Source: an uncultured Prevotellaceae bacterium (GTDB lineage: Bacteria; Bacteroidota; Bacteroidia; Bacteroidales; Bacteroidaceae). From it: a stretch of DNA of 59,825 nucleotides. Each line of letters opens with the position of its first letter. Positions within the stretch are counted from its first letter, which is position 1. The stretch lies in assembly GCA_900315455.1 (NCBI GenBank), contig OMZE01000041.1:1-59825 (forward strand). Direction: 5' to 3'. The notes under the pieces were generated by a model, which worked only from the letters and a program-made list of their open reading frames with translations, was not told the origin of the DNA and searched no databases. This document shows, one piece after another, positions 16,993 through 25,953 of this stretch. Position numbers and translations under genes: made by a program.

Positions 16993-17201
16993 CCCTGTCA
17001 ATTTATCTTGTTTCTTATTTATCAATCAGAAAGATACGAAGGGCAAGGACAAAAATTACACACGAAATGATGTCGATGTCCAATCATATGAATTCTAAGT
17101 AGCATTGACATCACTTATAATCAACTGATATTCATTGATTTACATCAATAGCGACTATTTCGCTTATCACAATTGATGTCAAATAATAGGTCATCGACAT
17201 T
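16993..17201 (-). promoter_or_regulatory. CRISPR leader
   Basis: The AT-rich 209 bp between cas2 and the first repeat. It contains several variants of TTGATGT/ACATCAA (about 17067-17180), in both orientations, that could bind an integration host factor-like protein or form recognition sites for Cas1-Cas2. No clean TAnnTTTG box is seen. Leader role inferred from position and repeat orientation. Confidence 0.7.
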
Positions 17202-17465
17202 TTATAAAAAGATATCTAAAGGACTTCGTTCTTTTCCAATTATCTCTTTTTGCATCATAACCTTGGATGAATGCTTGAAAATAATAATACTATCTTCTTG
17301 TTTATTCATAATAGCGTTAGTTTTTTGTATTAGCTCTTTTAATTTCACTTCTGATATTTCACCCTCAAATACAGAATTCTGAATCCAATGTAGATATTGT
17401 CTACATAATTTGAGCATCTTTCCTACTCTTTTTTCACCACAATCATAAACAACTATTACATACAT
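17202..17465 (-). CDS. cas2: CRISPR adaptation protein Cas2
   Basis: Small dimer-forming scaffold of the Cas1-Cas2 integrase that inserts new spacers. 87 residues, a typical length, starting MYVIVVYDCGEKRVGKMLK with the first beta strand and the Asp8 position characteristic of Cas2. An in-frame upstream ATG at 17504 would overlap cas1 and lacks family similarity, so I use 17465. The stop of cas1 is 4 nt upstream. It is the last gene of the operon, followed by the leader. Confidence 0.93.
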   Translation of the reverse strand: MYVIVVYDCGEKRVGKMLKLCRQYLHWIQNSVFEGEISEVKLKELIQKTNAIMNKQEDSIIIFKHSSKVMMQKEIIGKERSPLDIFL

Positions 17466-17469
17466 TAGT

Positions 17470-18486
17470 CTACCAATATGTTTTATAAGGTTTATATTCT
17501 TCAATATTCAACAAATGCTTGGCCAGTTTATAGCATTCAAGTTTTATAAGATGACGAAAACTAACCTTTCTACCAAGGGTCTTATGTTGAAAAGTCTCTT
17601 CCAACTTATCTTCTACAGCCTTGACAAATATTTTTTTACCAACATTGTTTAAAAGACAAGAGTTCATTTTCCTGTCAAAATGTTTGCTTTGTATTTCCCT
17701 GCGATTAAGAACACGGAAAATGACCCGATCAATAATTATTGGCTTGAAAATCTCTGACAAATCTAAGCAAAGGGAATAACGACGTTCTCCGGGAGTATGA
17801 AGATAACTGATTGTGGGATTCAGTTGAGTCTGATGGATAGCACGCAGACATTGTGTGTAACACATCATGTTTCCAAAAGAAATGAGGGCATTTACTTCAT
17901 TCCTGGGAGGCAGTTTGGTTCGTTCTCCCATCTCAAAATCAGATATTATTTGGTTAAAAGCCTCATAATACTCACGACGTATTTGCCCTTCCAATCCCAT
18001 TAGTTCATCTATTTCTGCTGTATTTTCAATTTTCAAAGCCAGTTCATTAATAGCATCAATACTACTACTCAAGTCTTTCCCTCTTCGTTTATAATACATC
18101 AGGTTTCTCACCATATTATATGAAGCGCCATCGATAAACTTCTGAGCAATAACCAAACGTTTCTTCTTATTCTGATATGCAGCAGTCTGGGCCAACAGCA
18201 TTTTCCCAGACAATAATGAGTCACGAGGCATGAAAGAGCCCGTATAATTCTCATAATAATCAAAGAAATGCATACATATGTCTTTTTGCCCCAGGAAATT
18301 GAATAGCGAACTATTGGCTTTCAGTGCCCCGAAACAATAAAACTCATTGATATCTTCCACTGGAAGATAGCGAGGTTGGGCCGCATACTCCTTACCTTCC
18401 TCATCAATAGCAAAAGGCGTGAATTTCAAGGTATTGTCCTTGCGCTCCATCTGCCCTGAATTAAACAAATAAAATGTCTTCTTCAT
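17470..18486 (-). CDS. cas1: CRISPR integrase Cas1, type I-B
   Basis: Metal-dependent integrase of spacer acquisition. 338 residues with an N-terminal beta domain (MKKTFYLFNSGQMERKDNTL) and an all-alpha catalytic domain. The metal-site residues are visible as Glu in MGLEGQIRREYYEAF (about 165-178), His in YLHTPGERRYSLCLDLSE (about 230-247) and the acidic residue in LDLSE. It starts inside the last codons of cas4 (ATGA overlap) and ends 4 nt before cas2, so adaptation genes are translationally coupled. Confidence 0.96.
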   Translation of the reverse strand: MKKTFYLFNSGQMERKDNTLKFTPFAIDEEGKEYAAQPRYLPVEDINEFYCFGALKANSSLFNFLGQKDICMHFFDYYENYTGSFMPRDSLLSGKMLLAQTAAYQNKKKRLVIAQKFIDGASYNMVRNLMYYKRRGKDLSSSIDAINELALKIENTAEIDELMGLEGQIRREYYEAFNQIISDFEMGERTKLPPRNEVNALISFGNMMCYTQCLRAIHQTQLNPTISYLHTPGERRYSLCLDLSEIFKPIIIDRVIFRVLNRREIQSKHFDRKMNSCLLNNVGKKIFVKAVEDKLEETFQHKTLGRKVSFRHLIKLECYKLAKHLLNIEEYKPYKTYW

Positions 18487-19001
18487 TCAGTTTCTTTAAG
18501 TTCGGTAGTAAAACAAAAATCATAATAACTACATGACTTGCAGAAGCGTTTCTTCACAAGAGGAGGACAGACATCAGATTCAATGATGTTGCTGATTTCC
18601 TTTTCCATCTGTCGGATTTCGTCCCTGTCTTCATCGGTAAGGATAACAGGCATTGTCTGTCGCATTGTCGGGTATTCTAACAAGCCTGTACATCCACCTA
18701 TACCATTGCGTTCAAATATATAGATGTAATATTTTACCTGCCATTCGTGGGCTTTCTCCATCTTGTCCGAACGTTTGATTTCATGGATGACACGCCTCTT
18801 AGCGTCAAAGTAATCCACTTTGACGCCTTCGATAGTCACCTCTTCGTACCGTTCTGGGCGCTGAGGATAACTACCTTCGTGTATTAACTTGCCATCATAT
18901 ACATCATCGCTCACATGCTCCATGTTGATGCCGTTGGCAAAGAGCCACAATTTGGTATGGCATAACTGATAATAGTTAAAATGTGTGCCTGTCAACATCA
19001 T
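18483..19001 (-). CDS. cas4: CRISPR adaptation nuclease Cas4
   Basis: RecB-like iron-sulfur nuclease that trims prespacers and helps choose the PAM end. 172 residues. One cluster Cys is in YYQLCHTKLW near the N-terminus and three are in RFCKSCSYYDFC near the C-terminus, the Cas4 Fe-S arrangement; the nuclease core shows KVDYFDAKRRVIHEIKRSDK (Asp, Glu, Lys). I start at ATG 19001 (or 18998), 4 nt after the rhuM stop; a longer frame to 19043 overlaps rhuM and has no family similarity. Single Cas4 linked to Cas1 and Cas2 is typical of I-B. Confidence 0.93.
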   Translation of the reverse strand: MMLTGTHFNYYQLCHTKLWLFANGINMEHVSDDVYDGKLIHEGSYPQRPERYEEVTIEGVKVDYFDAKRRVIHEIKRSDKMEKAHEWQVKYYIYIFERNGIGGCTGLLEYPTMRQTMPVILTDEDRDEIRQMEKEISNIIESDVCPPLVKKRFCKSCSYYDFCFTTELKETE

Positions 19002-19005
19002 GCTC

Positions 19006-20016
19006 TTATTTCTTTTTCTTCTTGATTTCTCGTTCCAAGTCATCCAACAGTTTCAAATCCTCCTCGTCTGCCAGTTGAGCTTCATACTTTTTCCTACGAG
19101 CATCAAACTGTGAATAGACACTGCGGACGTATTCTTCCATTTCTTGATTTGACACTTTTCCTTTGTCTGAGAGGACATCAAAACCTTGAAACGAAAGAAG
19201 GTCCTTCACGTTCTGTCGCCAAAAATTGAGAGTCAAGTCTTTACGTTCCTTTACTCTTAGTTCTGCAGATTCCAAGAATAGATTTACGATTCTGTTCAAT
19301 GTGTCAATCTCTTCAGTCACCAGATAGTTTTTTGCGATGACAATGTCACCTTTACGCACTATACTACCTTTCCATGTTGTCAGTCCCATATTTGGTTCTT
19401 CGGCATTTGCACGAGATACTATTATTTCTGCCGCTGTGTTGTGTGTGACAGCATAGAGCAATTTGTTCTGTGTTTCGGCATAAAACATCTGTGTGGCTTT
19501 CTCGCGTGCCTCATAATCACTGCTCAAACTGAACAAATCGCGCAGTTTCTGATAAAATCTCTTTTCCGAAGCCCTGATATCACGAATACGTTCCAGTAAC
19601 TCATCGAAATAATCTGGGCGTCCATCAGGATTTTTCAGCCGTTCATCATCCATCGTGAAGCCCTTCACCAAATATTCAGAAAGATGCATATTTGCCCATT
19701 GTCGGAACTGTGTGCCTCGCACACCACGGACACGGAAACCAACAGCCAGAATCATCTCCAACGAATAGTAAACTACGTTGTAATTCTTCCCATCGGCGGC
19801 AGTTGTTAAGAAATTCTTAACAACTGAATTTTTACATAACTCCTTGTCCCTCAATATCCCTGCAATGTGCATACTAATATTTGGTTTAGAGGTGGCAAAA
19901 AGTTCAGCCATCTGCTGTTGACTCAGCCATATCTTACCATCACGAGCATACAACACTACCGATGCCTTTCCGTCGGCAGTATTGTAGATAATTATGTTTG
20001 AGGATTGGTCAGACAT
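19006..20016 (-). CDS. RhuM-family protein embedded in the cas operon
   Basis: A 336-residue protein of the RhuM family (named after a Salmonella SPI-3 protein). Seen: an N-terminal DNA-binding-like block WLSQQQMAELFATSKPNISMHI (about 31-52, helix-turn-helix character), then YYSLEMILAVGFRVRGVRGTQFRQWA (about 83-108), and a charged C-terminal tail ending in a Lys run. The reading frame is intact. It sits 3 nt after cas7 and 4 nt before cas4, so it is co-transcribed and probably translationally coupled with the Cas genes. Biochemical function is not known; homologues are often found near restriction systems and other defence genes. Here it could be a regulator of the operon, an accessory effector, or a toxin-like guard. 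It is not a known Cas protein. Confidence 0.9.
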   Translation of the reverse strand: MSDQSSNIIIYNTADGKASVVLYARDGKIWLSQQQMAELFATSKPNISMHIAGILRDKELCKNSVVKNFLTTAADGKNYNVVYYSLEMILAVGFRVRGVRGTQFRQWANMHLSEYLVKGFTMDDERLKNPDGRPDYFDELLERIRDIRASEKRFYQKLRDLFSLSSDYEAREKATQMFYAETQNKLLYAVTHNTAAEIIVSRANAEEPNMGLTTWKGSIVRKGDIVIAKNYLVTEEIDTLNRIVNLFLESAELRVKERKDLTLNFWRQNVKDLLSFQGFDVLSDKGKVSNQEMEEYVRSVYSQFDARRKKYEAQLADEEDLKLLDDLEREIKKKKK

Positions 20017-20019
20017 GGG

Positions 20020-21075
20020 TTACTGATTTTCGTAATCAAATTCACACATCATTTGAATAAGTTTCTTTTCTGCTTCCTTCAATGCATCAGCACTTTCATT
20101 TTCGGTAACTACATAACTGGCGCATGGTAATGTGACATAAACCTCAGCACCTGCAGTTTCGTCAATAATAGGTTTTGCAGATTGGCGTTCACCCTCGTCT
20201 ATCAACTTTGAACGAATAGCCCCTGGAATAGTATTTGCATTGTCACTAATGGCTACAGCTAAAGTTTCCATTAGGCTGAAAGTACGCGACTGATTAGACG
20301 TAATTCTCCAATTCAAAAGAGCATTTGCAAAGACCGGTATTATCACATCTCTTCTTTCTTTAGGCATAACAAGGCATTCGCCAAAGACATTCTTACTAAC
20401 TACCCACCCCTTTCCTTTTAATGAATCTATCATTTCTTTTGAAATTTCAGGTTCATGCTGATTGGTGGACACACAGAATAGCGTACGTAAGTCAATAGCA
20501 ATATCGCAGATAAAAAGACCTGTTGTACGTTGATTGTCTGGAATCCAAGCGCGACGAGGTATTGTGCGTTCATTCTTTAACAAATAAGCTTCTATTTCTT
20601 CTTCCGTCAAAGGCTCTTCCCTTCCTTCCATTCTAACGACAATTGGGTTATTGTCAGGTCTGTCACTGCGATCGAATGTCAAATTCTCATTTTCAACAGC
20701 AACCAATAACGGATGCAAAGGTCTCATCGCAGAAATCGACAATGGACTACGACGTTTTTTAGTAATCCCATCTCCTGCTCGCATCCACCCTCCAAATAAT
20801 TGGTCTATAAAGGTTGGATCACAAGGAGACCAAGGTTCTTTGTTCTCAAGATTATCGTTCTTGTTGATTCTATAATTGAAAGTAACTGGTGCCAATTGTT
20901 CACCGAGTGAATCGACCAAAGTCTGGAGCAAAGATCTTTTAACCTGTTGTCCACTTGAATAAGCTACTAATCTTCCATTGAAAAGTGGGTCTCTGTAAGT
21001 CTTTTGACCATCTTCTACACAAAAAACAGTATGTTCAGCATGTTTAAGAACACGCAAATAGATATAGGGTTCCAT
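20020..21075 (-). CDS. cas7: Cascade backbone protein Cas7 (Cst2/DevR-like)
   Basis: Repeated backbone subunit of the type I-B Cascade complex that coats the crRNA. 351 residues. The N-terminus MEPYIYLRVLKHAEHTVFCVEDG and the following VAYSSGQQVKRSLLQTL match the Cas7 RRM start and its conserved Gly/Gln/Lys/Arg helix. A later FICDIAIDLRTLFCV block is also typical. It lies between the large-subunit gene and rhuM, with 15 nt from the former. Assignment rests on these motifs and operon position; the exact subfamily (Cst2 versus Csh2) is not certain. Confidence 0.82.
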   Translation of the reverse strand: MEPYIYLRVLKHAEHTVFCVEDGQKTYRDPLFNGRLVAYSSGQQVKRSLLQTLVDSLGEQLAPVTFNYRINKNDNLENKEPWSPCDPTFIDQLFGGWMRAGDGITKKRRSPLSISAMRPLHPLLVAVENENLTFDRSDRPDNNPIVVRMEGREEPLTEEEIEAYLLKNERTIPRRAWIPDNQRTTGLFICDIAIDLRTLFCVSTNQHEPEISKEMIDSLKGKGWVVSKNVFGECLVMPKERRDVIIPVFANALLNWRITSNQSRTFSLMETLAVAISDNANTIPGAIRSKLIDEGERQSAKPIIDETAGAEVYVTLPCASYVVTENESADALKEAEKKLIQMMCEFDYENQ

Positions 21076-21090
21076 AATATTAATAATTAG

Positions 21091-22389
21091 TTAATTAATT
21101 GATGCATAGCAAAATTTTAAAAGTGTCAAGAAGTAAGGAACATTGTCTGTTGGCATAGTATTAACAAATTCTGCCAATTCAACAATTTTGTTTCGTTCCG
21201 TGCAATCACCGACTATCTCTGTCAAAGCAGAAATGAAAGATTTCTTGTTTGTAGCAGCCAAAATTGTATTAACTCTTTGGCTATTTACCGTTTTGCTGTT
21301 CTTCCCCGATTTTGAATAATCAAGAAGAACATGGGCAAACCCCATAGATTTGCTCCATAAATCTTGATTGTTTAGCATAGCAATTATCCAAATTATATAT
21401 GTATTAAACAGTTTCTTTTGTTCTTCATCAGTAACCTTCTTTGGTTTTTTTGAACCATTCATATATGACCGTAATCCTTTGGGCTGCATGGCATCAATTC
21501 CTATTATACCATTTTGGCAACAGACTCTAAAACCAGTTTCCGTTCCCCACAAATCTTCTGCTTTCTTTCCTTCATCTGCTCCAAACAGTTTGGAATAAAG
21601 TTGGATAGGTTTCCTAATATGATCAAGGCTGAATGGAATAAAGCCGACAGTGGTATTGGTTTGCCCCAAATTATAGACATAACCCATCAATTTAGGATTG
21701 TCAAAACGCTTTGAAATGCCAATTAAAACTTTTGTCCATGATAAAGTTGAAATACTCATACCATTTTTAGTGGTAACAAAGGGATTAAAATCTGCTAACG
21801 GTTTTTCTGGATAGAAACTATCTTCATCATAGACGTGAGCTAACCATTGGCCATTCCAAGTATTTACCTGATTCCCCTTGAGGGCATCATTCTCAGACAA
21901 GAGCATTCTATATAGTTTCCAGCCCTCAAACAAATCCATTAGAATTTGGGGTTCAGAAAATAAAATAGACAGGCCACCTTGCACGCCTATTCCAAGACTC
22001 ACACCGTACCATGAGTAATAAATATCATCTTCTTTGAATGGATAAACCAAATTAGTGGTTTGCCCTGATGTTGTAGAATTTATATCCGTTGAACCAAATC
22101 CCAATGAGTTTTCTGTTGTTGGAAATCCAATTTCAAATTTGGACATAAGGTTATTAAATCTTATATTCCGTTGTTCTTTACTTTCATATGGCTTTTTACC
22201 AGCAATCATATCTGCCCAACTAATTTTGGGATTCTCCAGTGGTGTGTTACCTGCTGTCATCAGATATTTATTCTGATCAAAAAATAAAGGATGATATACT
22301 TCAACAAAAAAGGTTTTAGCATCGTATTGCTTGCCATACTTTTTGTTGTAAACATCAAGAAATATCTTTCCTATGGTCGCTGTAATCAT
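21091..22389 (-). CDS. cas8: Probable Cascade large subunit Cas8 (I-B type)
   Basis: A 432-residue protein in the place where type I-B loci carry the large subunit, which recognises the PAM and recruits Cas3. I see no strong sequence motif; Cas8 proteins diverge quickly. The protein is rich in aromatic residues and Lys/Asn, and has a Cys pair (RVCCQNG, about residue 285) plus a long helical C-terminal half, consistent with a fused small-subunit domain. The role is inferred mainly from context: cas3 is 11 nt upstream and cas7 15 nt downstream. At 432 residues it is short for a Cas8. Confidence 0.65.
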   Translation of the reverse strand: MITATIGKIFLDVYNKKYGKQYDAKTFFVEVYHPLFFDQNKYLMTAGNTPLENPKISWADMIAGKKPYESKEQRNIRFNNLMSKFEIGFPTTENSLGFGSTDINSTTSGQTTNLVYPFKEDDIYYSWYGVSLGIGVQGGLSILFSEPQILMDLFEGWKLYRMLLSENDALKGNQVNTWNGQWLAHVYDEDSFYPEKPLADFNPFVTTKNGMSISTLSWTKVLIGISKRFDNPKLMGYVYNLGQTNTTVGFIPFSLDHIRKPIQLYSKLFGADEGKKAEDLWGTETGFRVCCQNGIIGIDAMQPKGLRSYMNGSKKPKKVTDEEQKKLFNTYIIWIIAMLNNQDLWSKSMGFAHVLLDYSKSGKNSKTVNSQRVNTILAATNKKSFISALTEIVGDCTERNKIVELAEFVNTMPTDNVPYFLTLLKFCYASIN

Positions 22390-22400
22390 ACTGTCAATGT

Positions 22401-24536
22401 TTATAAGAATTCATAATGAGAAAACATTCCAGGTCTGGCATATTCTAACATAAGCCCCTTTTCGCCATCATAAGCCTTGTCAGGAACAACGAATGGCCGT
22501 GAACCCGTATCAAGTTGTTGTAATCGATTGTAAGCTATGCTTCTGTAACTGGTCGGGATTTCATACATCATTCGTTCATAAGGTTCCCTTAAATATTTAT
22601 CTTTATCACTATCTATTATACATACCGCAGAATTAATGTCGAGGACATCTAGTAATGCTGATTTTGCATTGTGACACAATTCCTTTATCATCCACTTATC
22701 ATCAACGAAGACAACTCCTGAAAAGTCAATATTCATAAAATGAGTATCGGGATAAACAGAATCTATCAACCCCTGCAATGAAGATTCTTCAAGCAAATCG
22801 CTATTCGGCAAAACGTCAAAACTTTTTTTCAAGATGTCGATGTCATATGGAAGGGCTTCATTTTTGTCTTCAGATGGTTGAATCACATAAATATCTTTGT
22901 ATTTACCGATGGTTTCATCTGTTCGTTTGCGGTTAATACGACCGAAACGTTGAATCAAGGCGTCAATCGGTGCACATTCTGTAATCATTACATCGAAACT
23001 GATGTCAAGGCTCACTTCTACCACCTGAGTTGAAACCACAATGCATGCATTGTTTGATGTGTTGAAATCATCTTTCAACAATTGTTCAAGATGTATCCGG
23101 TCATTTCGTTTAAAACGGCTGTGTATCAACATTTTATCTGTGTCAGGATATATTTCAGCCAAGCAATCGTATAGTTTCTGCGCCCGTTTAACTTGATTAC
23201 AGACAATCAGCACTTTTTTGCTTTCACTAACAGCATTTTCTATGATTTCTTCACAACAGACGAAATCAGTTACCTTATGAATAATATGTCTATTGAAAGA
23301 ACTGAGGATATCTTTGGGAAGAGAAACTTCGTAAACTTCACTAGTCCCGCCCAATAAATCTATAATTTTACTGTACAAGATTGAAGGCATTGTGGCTGTT
23401 CCTACATGTATTCTACAATCGATGGATTTGAGAATCTCTATAATCTTGAGAACAATTGCCTGAATCTCACTCGAATAAGTGTGAATTTCATCCAATATCA
23501 CATCAGAACCTTTCAAGTCGAGAAGCATTGCTTCAAACCCTTTGATTCCAAAAGCTATGGATGCCATTTGATGAGGAGTCATTATTTTAACCGATGCTCC
23601 TGGGTGGTGTTGAAGGATTCTTTCTTCAATGCCCAAGTCTCGAATTTTTAAATTTGAGGTTGCATGGAGTAGACAGACTTGAGCATCTGTATCATGCAAG
23701 TCGCTTTTGATTCGGTCGTACATGGCATTGATAGATGCTTGGAAAGGCAGAGTATAAAAGACCCTACCTTTACAACGACGAAGCAAAAAATCCGTCTTAC
23801 CAGCACCCGTCGGGGCAGTAACTAATGTATGTTTCCTTTCATCGTCTGCGTCAACAAAAGAAAGAGGATACAAATGATGTTTTCTATTATAAAAATGTAA
23901 ATCTGGCTTGATAAATAGTTTATCAAGAGTATCCTCAGTTTTCTCATCCAGAGCCGATGCATAATGATCTGCAGCCATCAAAACACCTTTCCATAAAGAG
24001 ACATTCATTTTTTTACTTTTGCAATGTTCAACAGCATATTGATAATTGTTTGCCGCTTCATCTAGGCTAATGGAATGAGTTTCTATTCCTAATTCTTTTA
24101 ATATAGACAATGCTATCGGACTCCATTTCTCAAACTCCATGGAATGTCGTGCGAAACAGTCCATATTATCATCTAAATCAAGAAAACCCTTCTCACCAAT
24201 ATCTTTGCGAATGGATTTATGATGAGCCACAACCATGTCAATTAATACAGGGCGTTCCTCTACAGCAAAAAGTGAAATAAACAACAATGAAGCTATCTCG
24301 TGTCTAAACACGAATCCAGGTTGATGGATATAGCCATGCTTCAAGGTTCGTTGAAATAAAGGACTAACTTTTCCTATATCATGTAATATAGCTCCTTTTC
24401 GGGCAAGTTTTTCATCCAGACCCGCATGACGAGCAAATACAGCAACTGCATCAGCCACATTTTTCAAATGTGTCATTAACGGCATTCCACCGCAATCCTC
24501 ATGTTTTGCCAAAATGCAGTTGTATTTGTTCACCAT
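22401..24536 (-). CDS. cas3: CRISPR helicase-nuclease Cas3
   Basis: Effector that unwinds and degrades target DNA after Cascade binding. 711 residues with an N-terminal HD nuclease domain (His23; His52-Asp53 in AILHDIGK; His79; His105-His106) and a superfamily-2 helicase: Walker A TAPTGAGKT (240-248), motif II LDEIHTY (DEIH rather than the common DExH variants), and motif VI-like QRFGRINR. The domain order HD-helicase in one chain is usual. It begins immediately after the cas5 stop codon with no spacer, indicating coupled translation. Confidence 0.95.
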   Translation of the reverse strand: MVNKYNCILAKHEDCGGMPLMTHLKNVADAVAVFARHAGLDEKLARKGAILHDIGKVSPLFQRTLKHGYIHQPGFVFRHEIASLLFISLFAVEERPVLIDMVVAHHKSIRKDIGEKGFLDLDDNMDCFARHSMEFEKWSPIALSILKELGIETHSISLDEAANNYQYAVEHCKSKKMNVSLWKGVLMAADHYASALDEKTEDTLDKLFIKPDLHFYNRKHHLYPLSFVDADDERKHTLVTAPTGAGKTDFLLRRCKGRVFYTLPFQASINAMYDRIKSDLHDTDAQVCLLHATSNLKIRDLGIEERILQHHPGASVKIMTPHQMASIAFGIKGFEAMLLDLKGSDVILDEIHTYSSEIQAIVLKIIEILKSIDCRIHVGTATMPSILYSKIIDLLGGTSEVYEVSLPKDILSSFNRHIIHKVTDFVCCEEIIENAVSESKKVLIVCNQVKRAQKLYDCLAEIYPDTDKMLIHSRFKRNDRIHLEQLLKDDFNTSNNACIVVSTQVVEVSLDISFDVMITECAPIDALIQRFGRINRKRTDETIGKYKDIYVIQPSEDKNEALPYDIDILKKSFDVLPNSDLLEESSLQGLIDSVYPDTHFMNIDFSGVVFVDDKWMIKELCHNAKSALLDVLDINSAVCIIDSDKDKYLREPYERMMYEIPTSYRSIAYNRLQQLDTGSRPFVVPDKAYDGEKGLMLEYARPGMFSHYEFL

Positions 24537-25097
24537 TTATAATAGTTTGTTACCATTATATTCAATCCAACCATACATGGGCTTTCCGTCATCAAAACGA
24601 TTAAATCCAACCAAGAAAGATTGTTCAGATTCGCCAAAACGCAATTCAAAACCTTCTAATTCATCAAATTCTTCCTCAGACATTTCAATAATATCATAAC
24701 AAGGCAACATCACATCTTCATTTCTACAAAGGCAGATATGTTGTTTTACGGCTATTTCAGCATCAGCTCTATTACTTAATGCTAAATACAAAACAGGGTC
24801 TATCATCACACCTCTTTTTAAGATGGAACGTTCACGTGACATTTGCTTTTTTGTGACTTTCCATCCTCTTGTTTGCGTTACCTCCTGTTGAATGTCTAAT
24901 GCTGCATAGTTCAGTTTATGTCGTTTTATTTTACATATAACGCCATTATTGTTCAATAACTCAGGAAACAATTTCTTTTCAATTCCTTCTATTATGGAAG
25001 GAGTTAGAAATTGTTGGCTGAATGTCTCTCCATCTCTGACAGCAGTCCAAGGTTTTATAAAACCAAATTTCCCTTTATATTTTACTATGTACATCAT
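24537..25097 (-). CDS. cas5: Cascade subunit Cas5 (I-B type)
   Basis: A 186-residue protein that should cap the 5' handle of the crRNA in Cascade. The N-terminus MYIVKYKGKFGFIKPWTAVRDGETFSQQFL has the Gly/Phe-rich beginning of Cas5 RRM domains, and FLTPSIIEGIEKKLF resembles the following helix that carries a conserved Pro-Ser and Gly. Placement between cas6 and cas3 supports the call. Two adjacent ATGs (25097, 25094) are equally possible starts. Confidence is limited because Cas5 sequences are diverse. Confidence 0.72.
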   Translation of the reverse strand: MMYIVKYKGKFGFIKPWTAVRDGETFSQQFLTPSIIEGIEKKLFPELLNNNGVICKIKRHKLNYAALDIQQEVTQTRGWKVTKKQMSRERSILKRGVMIDPVLYLALSNRADAEIAVKQHICLCRNEDVMLPCYDIIEMSEEEFDELEGFELRFGESEQSFLVGFNRFDDGKPMYGWIEYNGNKLL

Positions 25098-25109
25098 GAC
25101 TTGTAAAGT

Positions 25110-25877
25110 TTATCCTATCATTCCAAATCCCAGACTTCCTTTCTCACCTAAGCCACTTTCATAAGCTATAGTCATTAACTCTTCAGGCAACTCAATTTTG
25201 AATTGGAAGCGATAGCCCCTAACCCGAGTCTCGCTGGGTGTTCCAGACTTGATACGGATGAGAGCAGACTTGGGTTCACTGAGCAGATGCAAATGACAAA
25301 ATGGATTTCTACCAAACGGTTTGCCATGTATGGCTTCATAACGTGCAAGAAGACCTGTAAGAATGCCCATTTCATAACGAGAATCTTCAGGGGAGAGGTA
25401 GTCCATATTGCCCTGCTCGTTGCGGAGAGAGATGCAGACGGGCGAGAGAGTCTTGAATACCATGTCGGAATTGTATTCTAAAGGACGCATCACCTGTACC
25501 TCACGCACCAAGAAGTGAGCGCCAGAAATGTAGTCAGCAATCTGAATGGTTTGTTGCAGAAAGAGCCCCTGAATGAATTGTTGAGTACTCCTTTCTGGAA
25601 GGAAACTGATATAAAGATAGACGAATTCAGATTTTACAATGAGACGTTCACGTCCTTTGTCTATTTCATATTTAGGTATTATGAGGTTGGAGAATGTGAA
25701 TAGCTTAAATCGCTTTCCTTCTTGTTGATATCCATTCTTATGTAACCAAGTGGAAAAATCGATGTCACTATTCGCCAAAATACTGTAAATTGCAGATTGT
25801 ATAGGATATTGATAATTAATGGGTATCTGGTTTCCCATTACTTCTGATTGCAGTTGTAAAGTTAACTTGAATCTCAT
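25110..25877 (-). CDS. cas6: CRISPR endoribonuclease Cas6
   Basis: Cuts the precursor crRNA within each repeat to leave the 8-nt handle. 255 residues. Visible features are two RRM-like halves (start MRFKLTLQLQSEV, then NYQYPIQSAIYSIL with the Cas6 helix), and the C-terminal glycine-rich loop ESGLGEKGSLGFGMIG that defines Cas6. The catalytic His is probably in the early region (about HKNGYQQEG), but I cannot fix it. It is the first gene of the operon, behind two TAnnTTTG boxes at 25915-25953. Confidence 0.93.
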   Translation of the reverse strand: MRFKLTLQLQSEVMGNQIPINYQYPIQSAIYSILANSDIDFSTWLHKNGYQQEGKRFKLFTFSNLIIPKYEIDKGRERLIVKSEFVYLYISFLPERSTQQFIQGLFLQQTIQIADYISGAHFLVREVQVMRPLEYNSDMVFKTLSPVCISLRNEQGNMDYLSPEDSRYEMGILTGLLARYEAIHGKPFGRNPFCHLHLLSEPKSALIRIKSGTPSETRVRGYRFQFKIELPEELMTIAYESGLGEKGSLGFGMIG

Positions 25878-25914
25878 AGGTTTTTAGTAAGATTATTAAT
25901 ATGGTAAAGAACTT

Positions 25915-25953
25915 CAAAGGTATAGACCATTATTACGAATATATGCAAAGATA
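25915..25953 (-). promoter_or_regulatory. Promoter(s) of the cas operon
   Basis: On the minus strand TATCTTTG (complement of 25946-25953) and TACCTTTG (complement of 25915-25922) are both perfect -7 boxes. The TTTG of the first could also act as -33 of the second (gap 23 nt). The second box lies 37 nt before the cas6 start. Confidence 0.65.
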
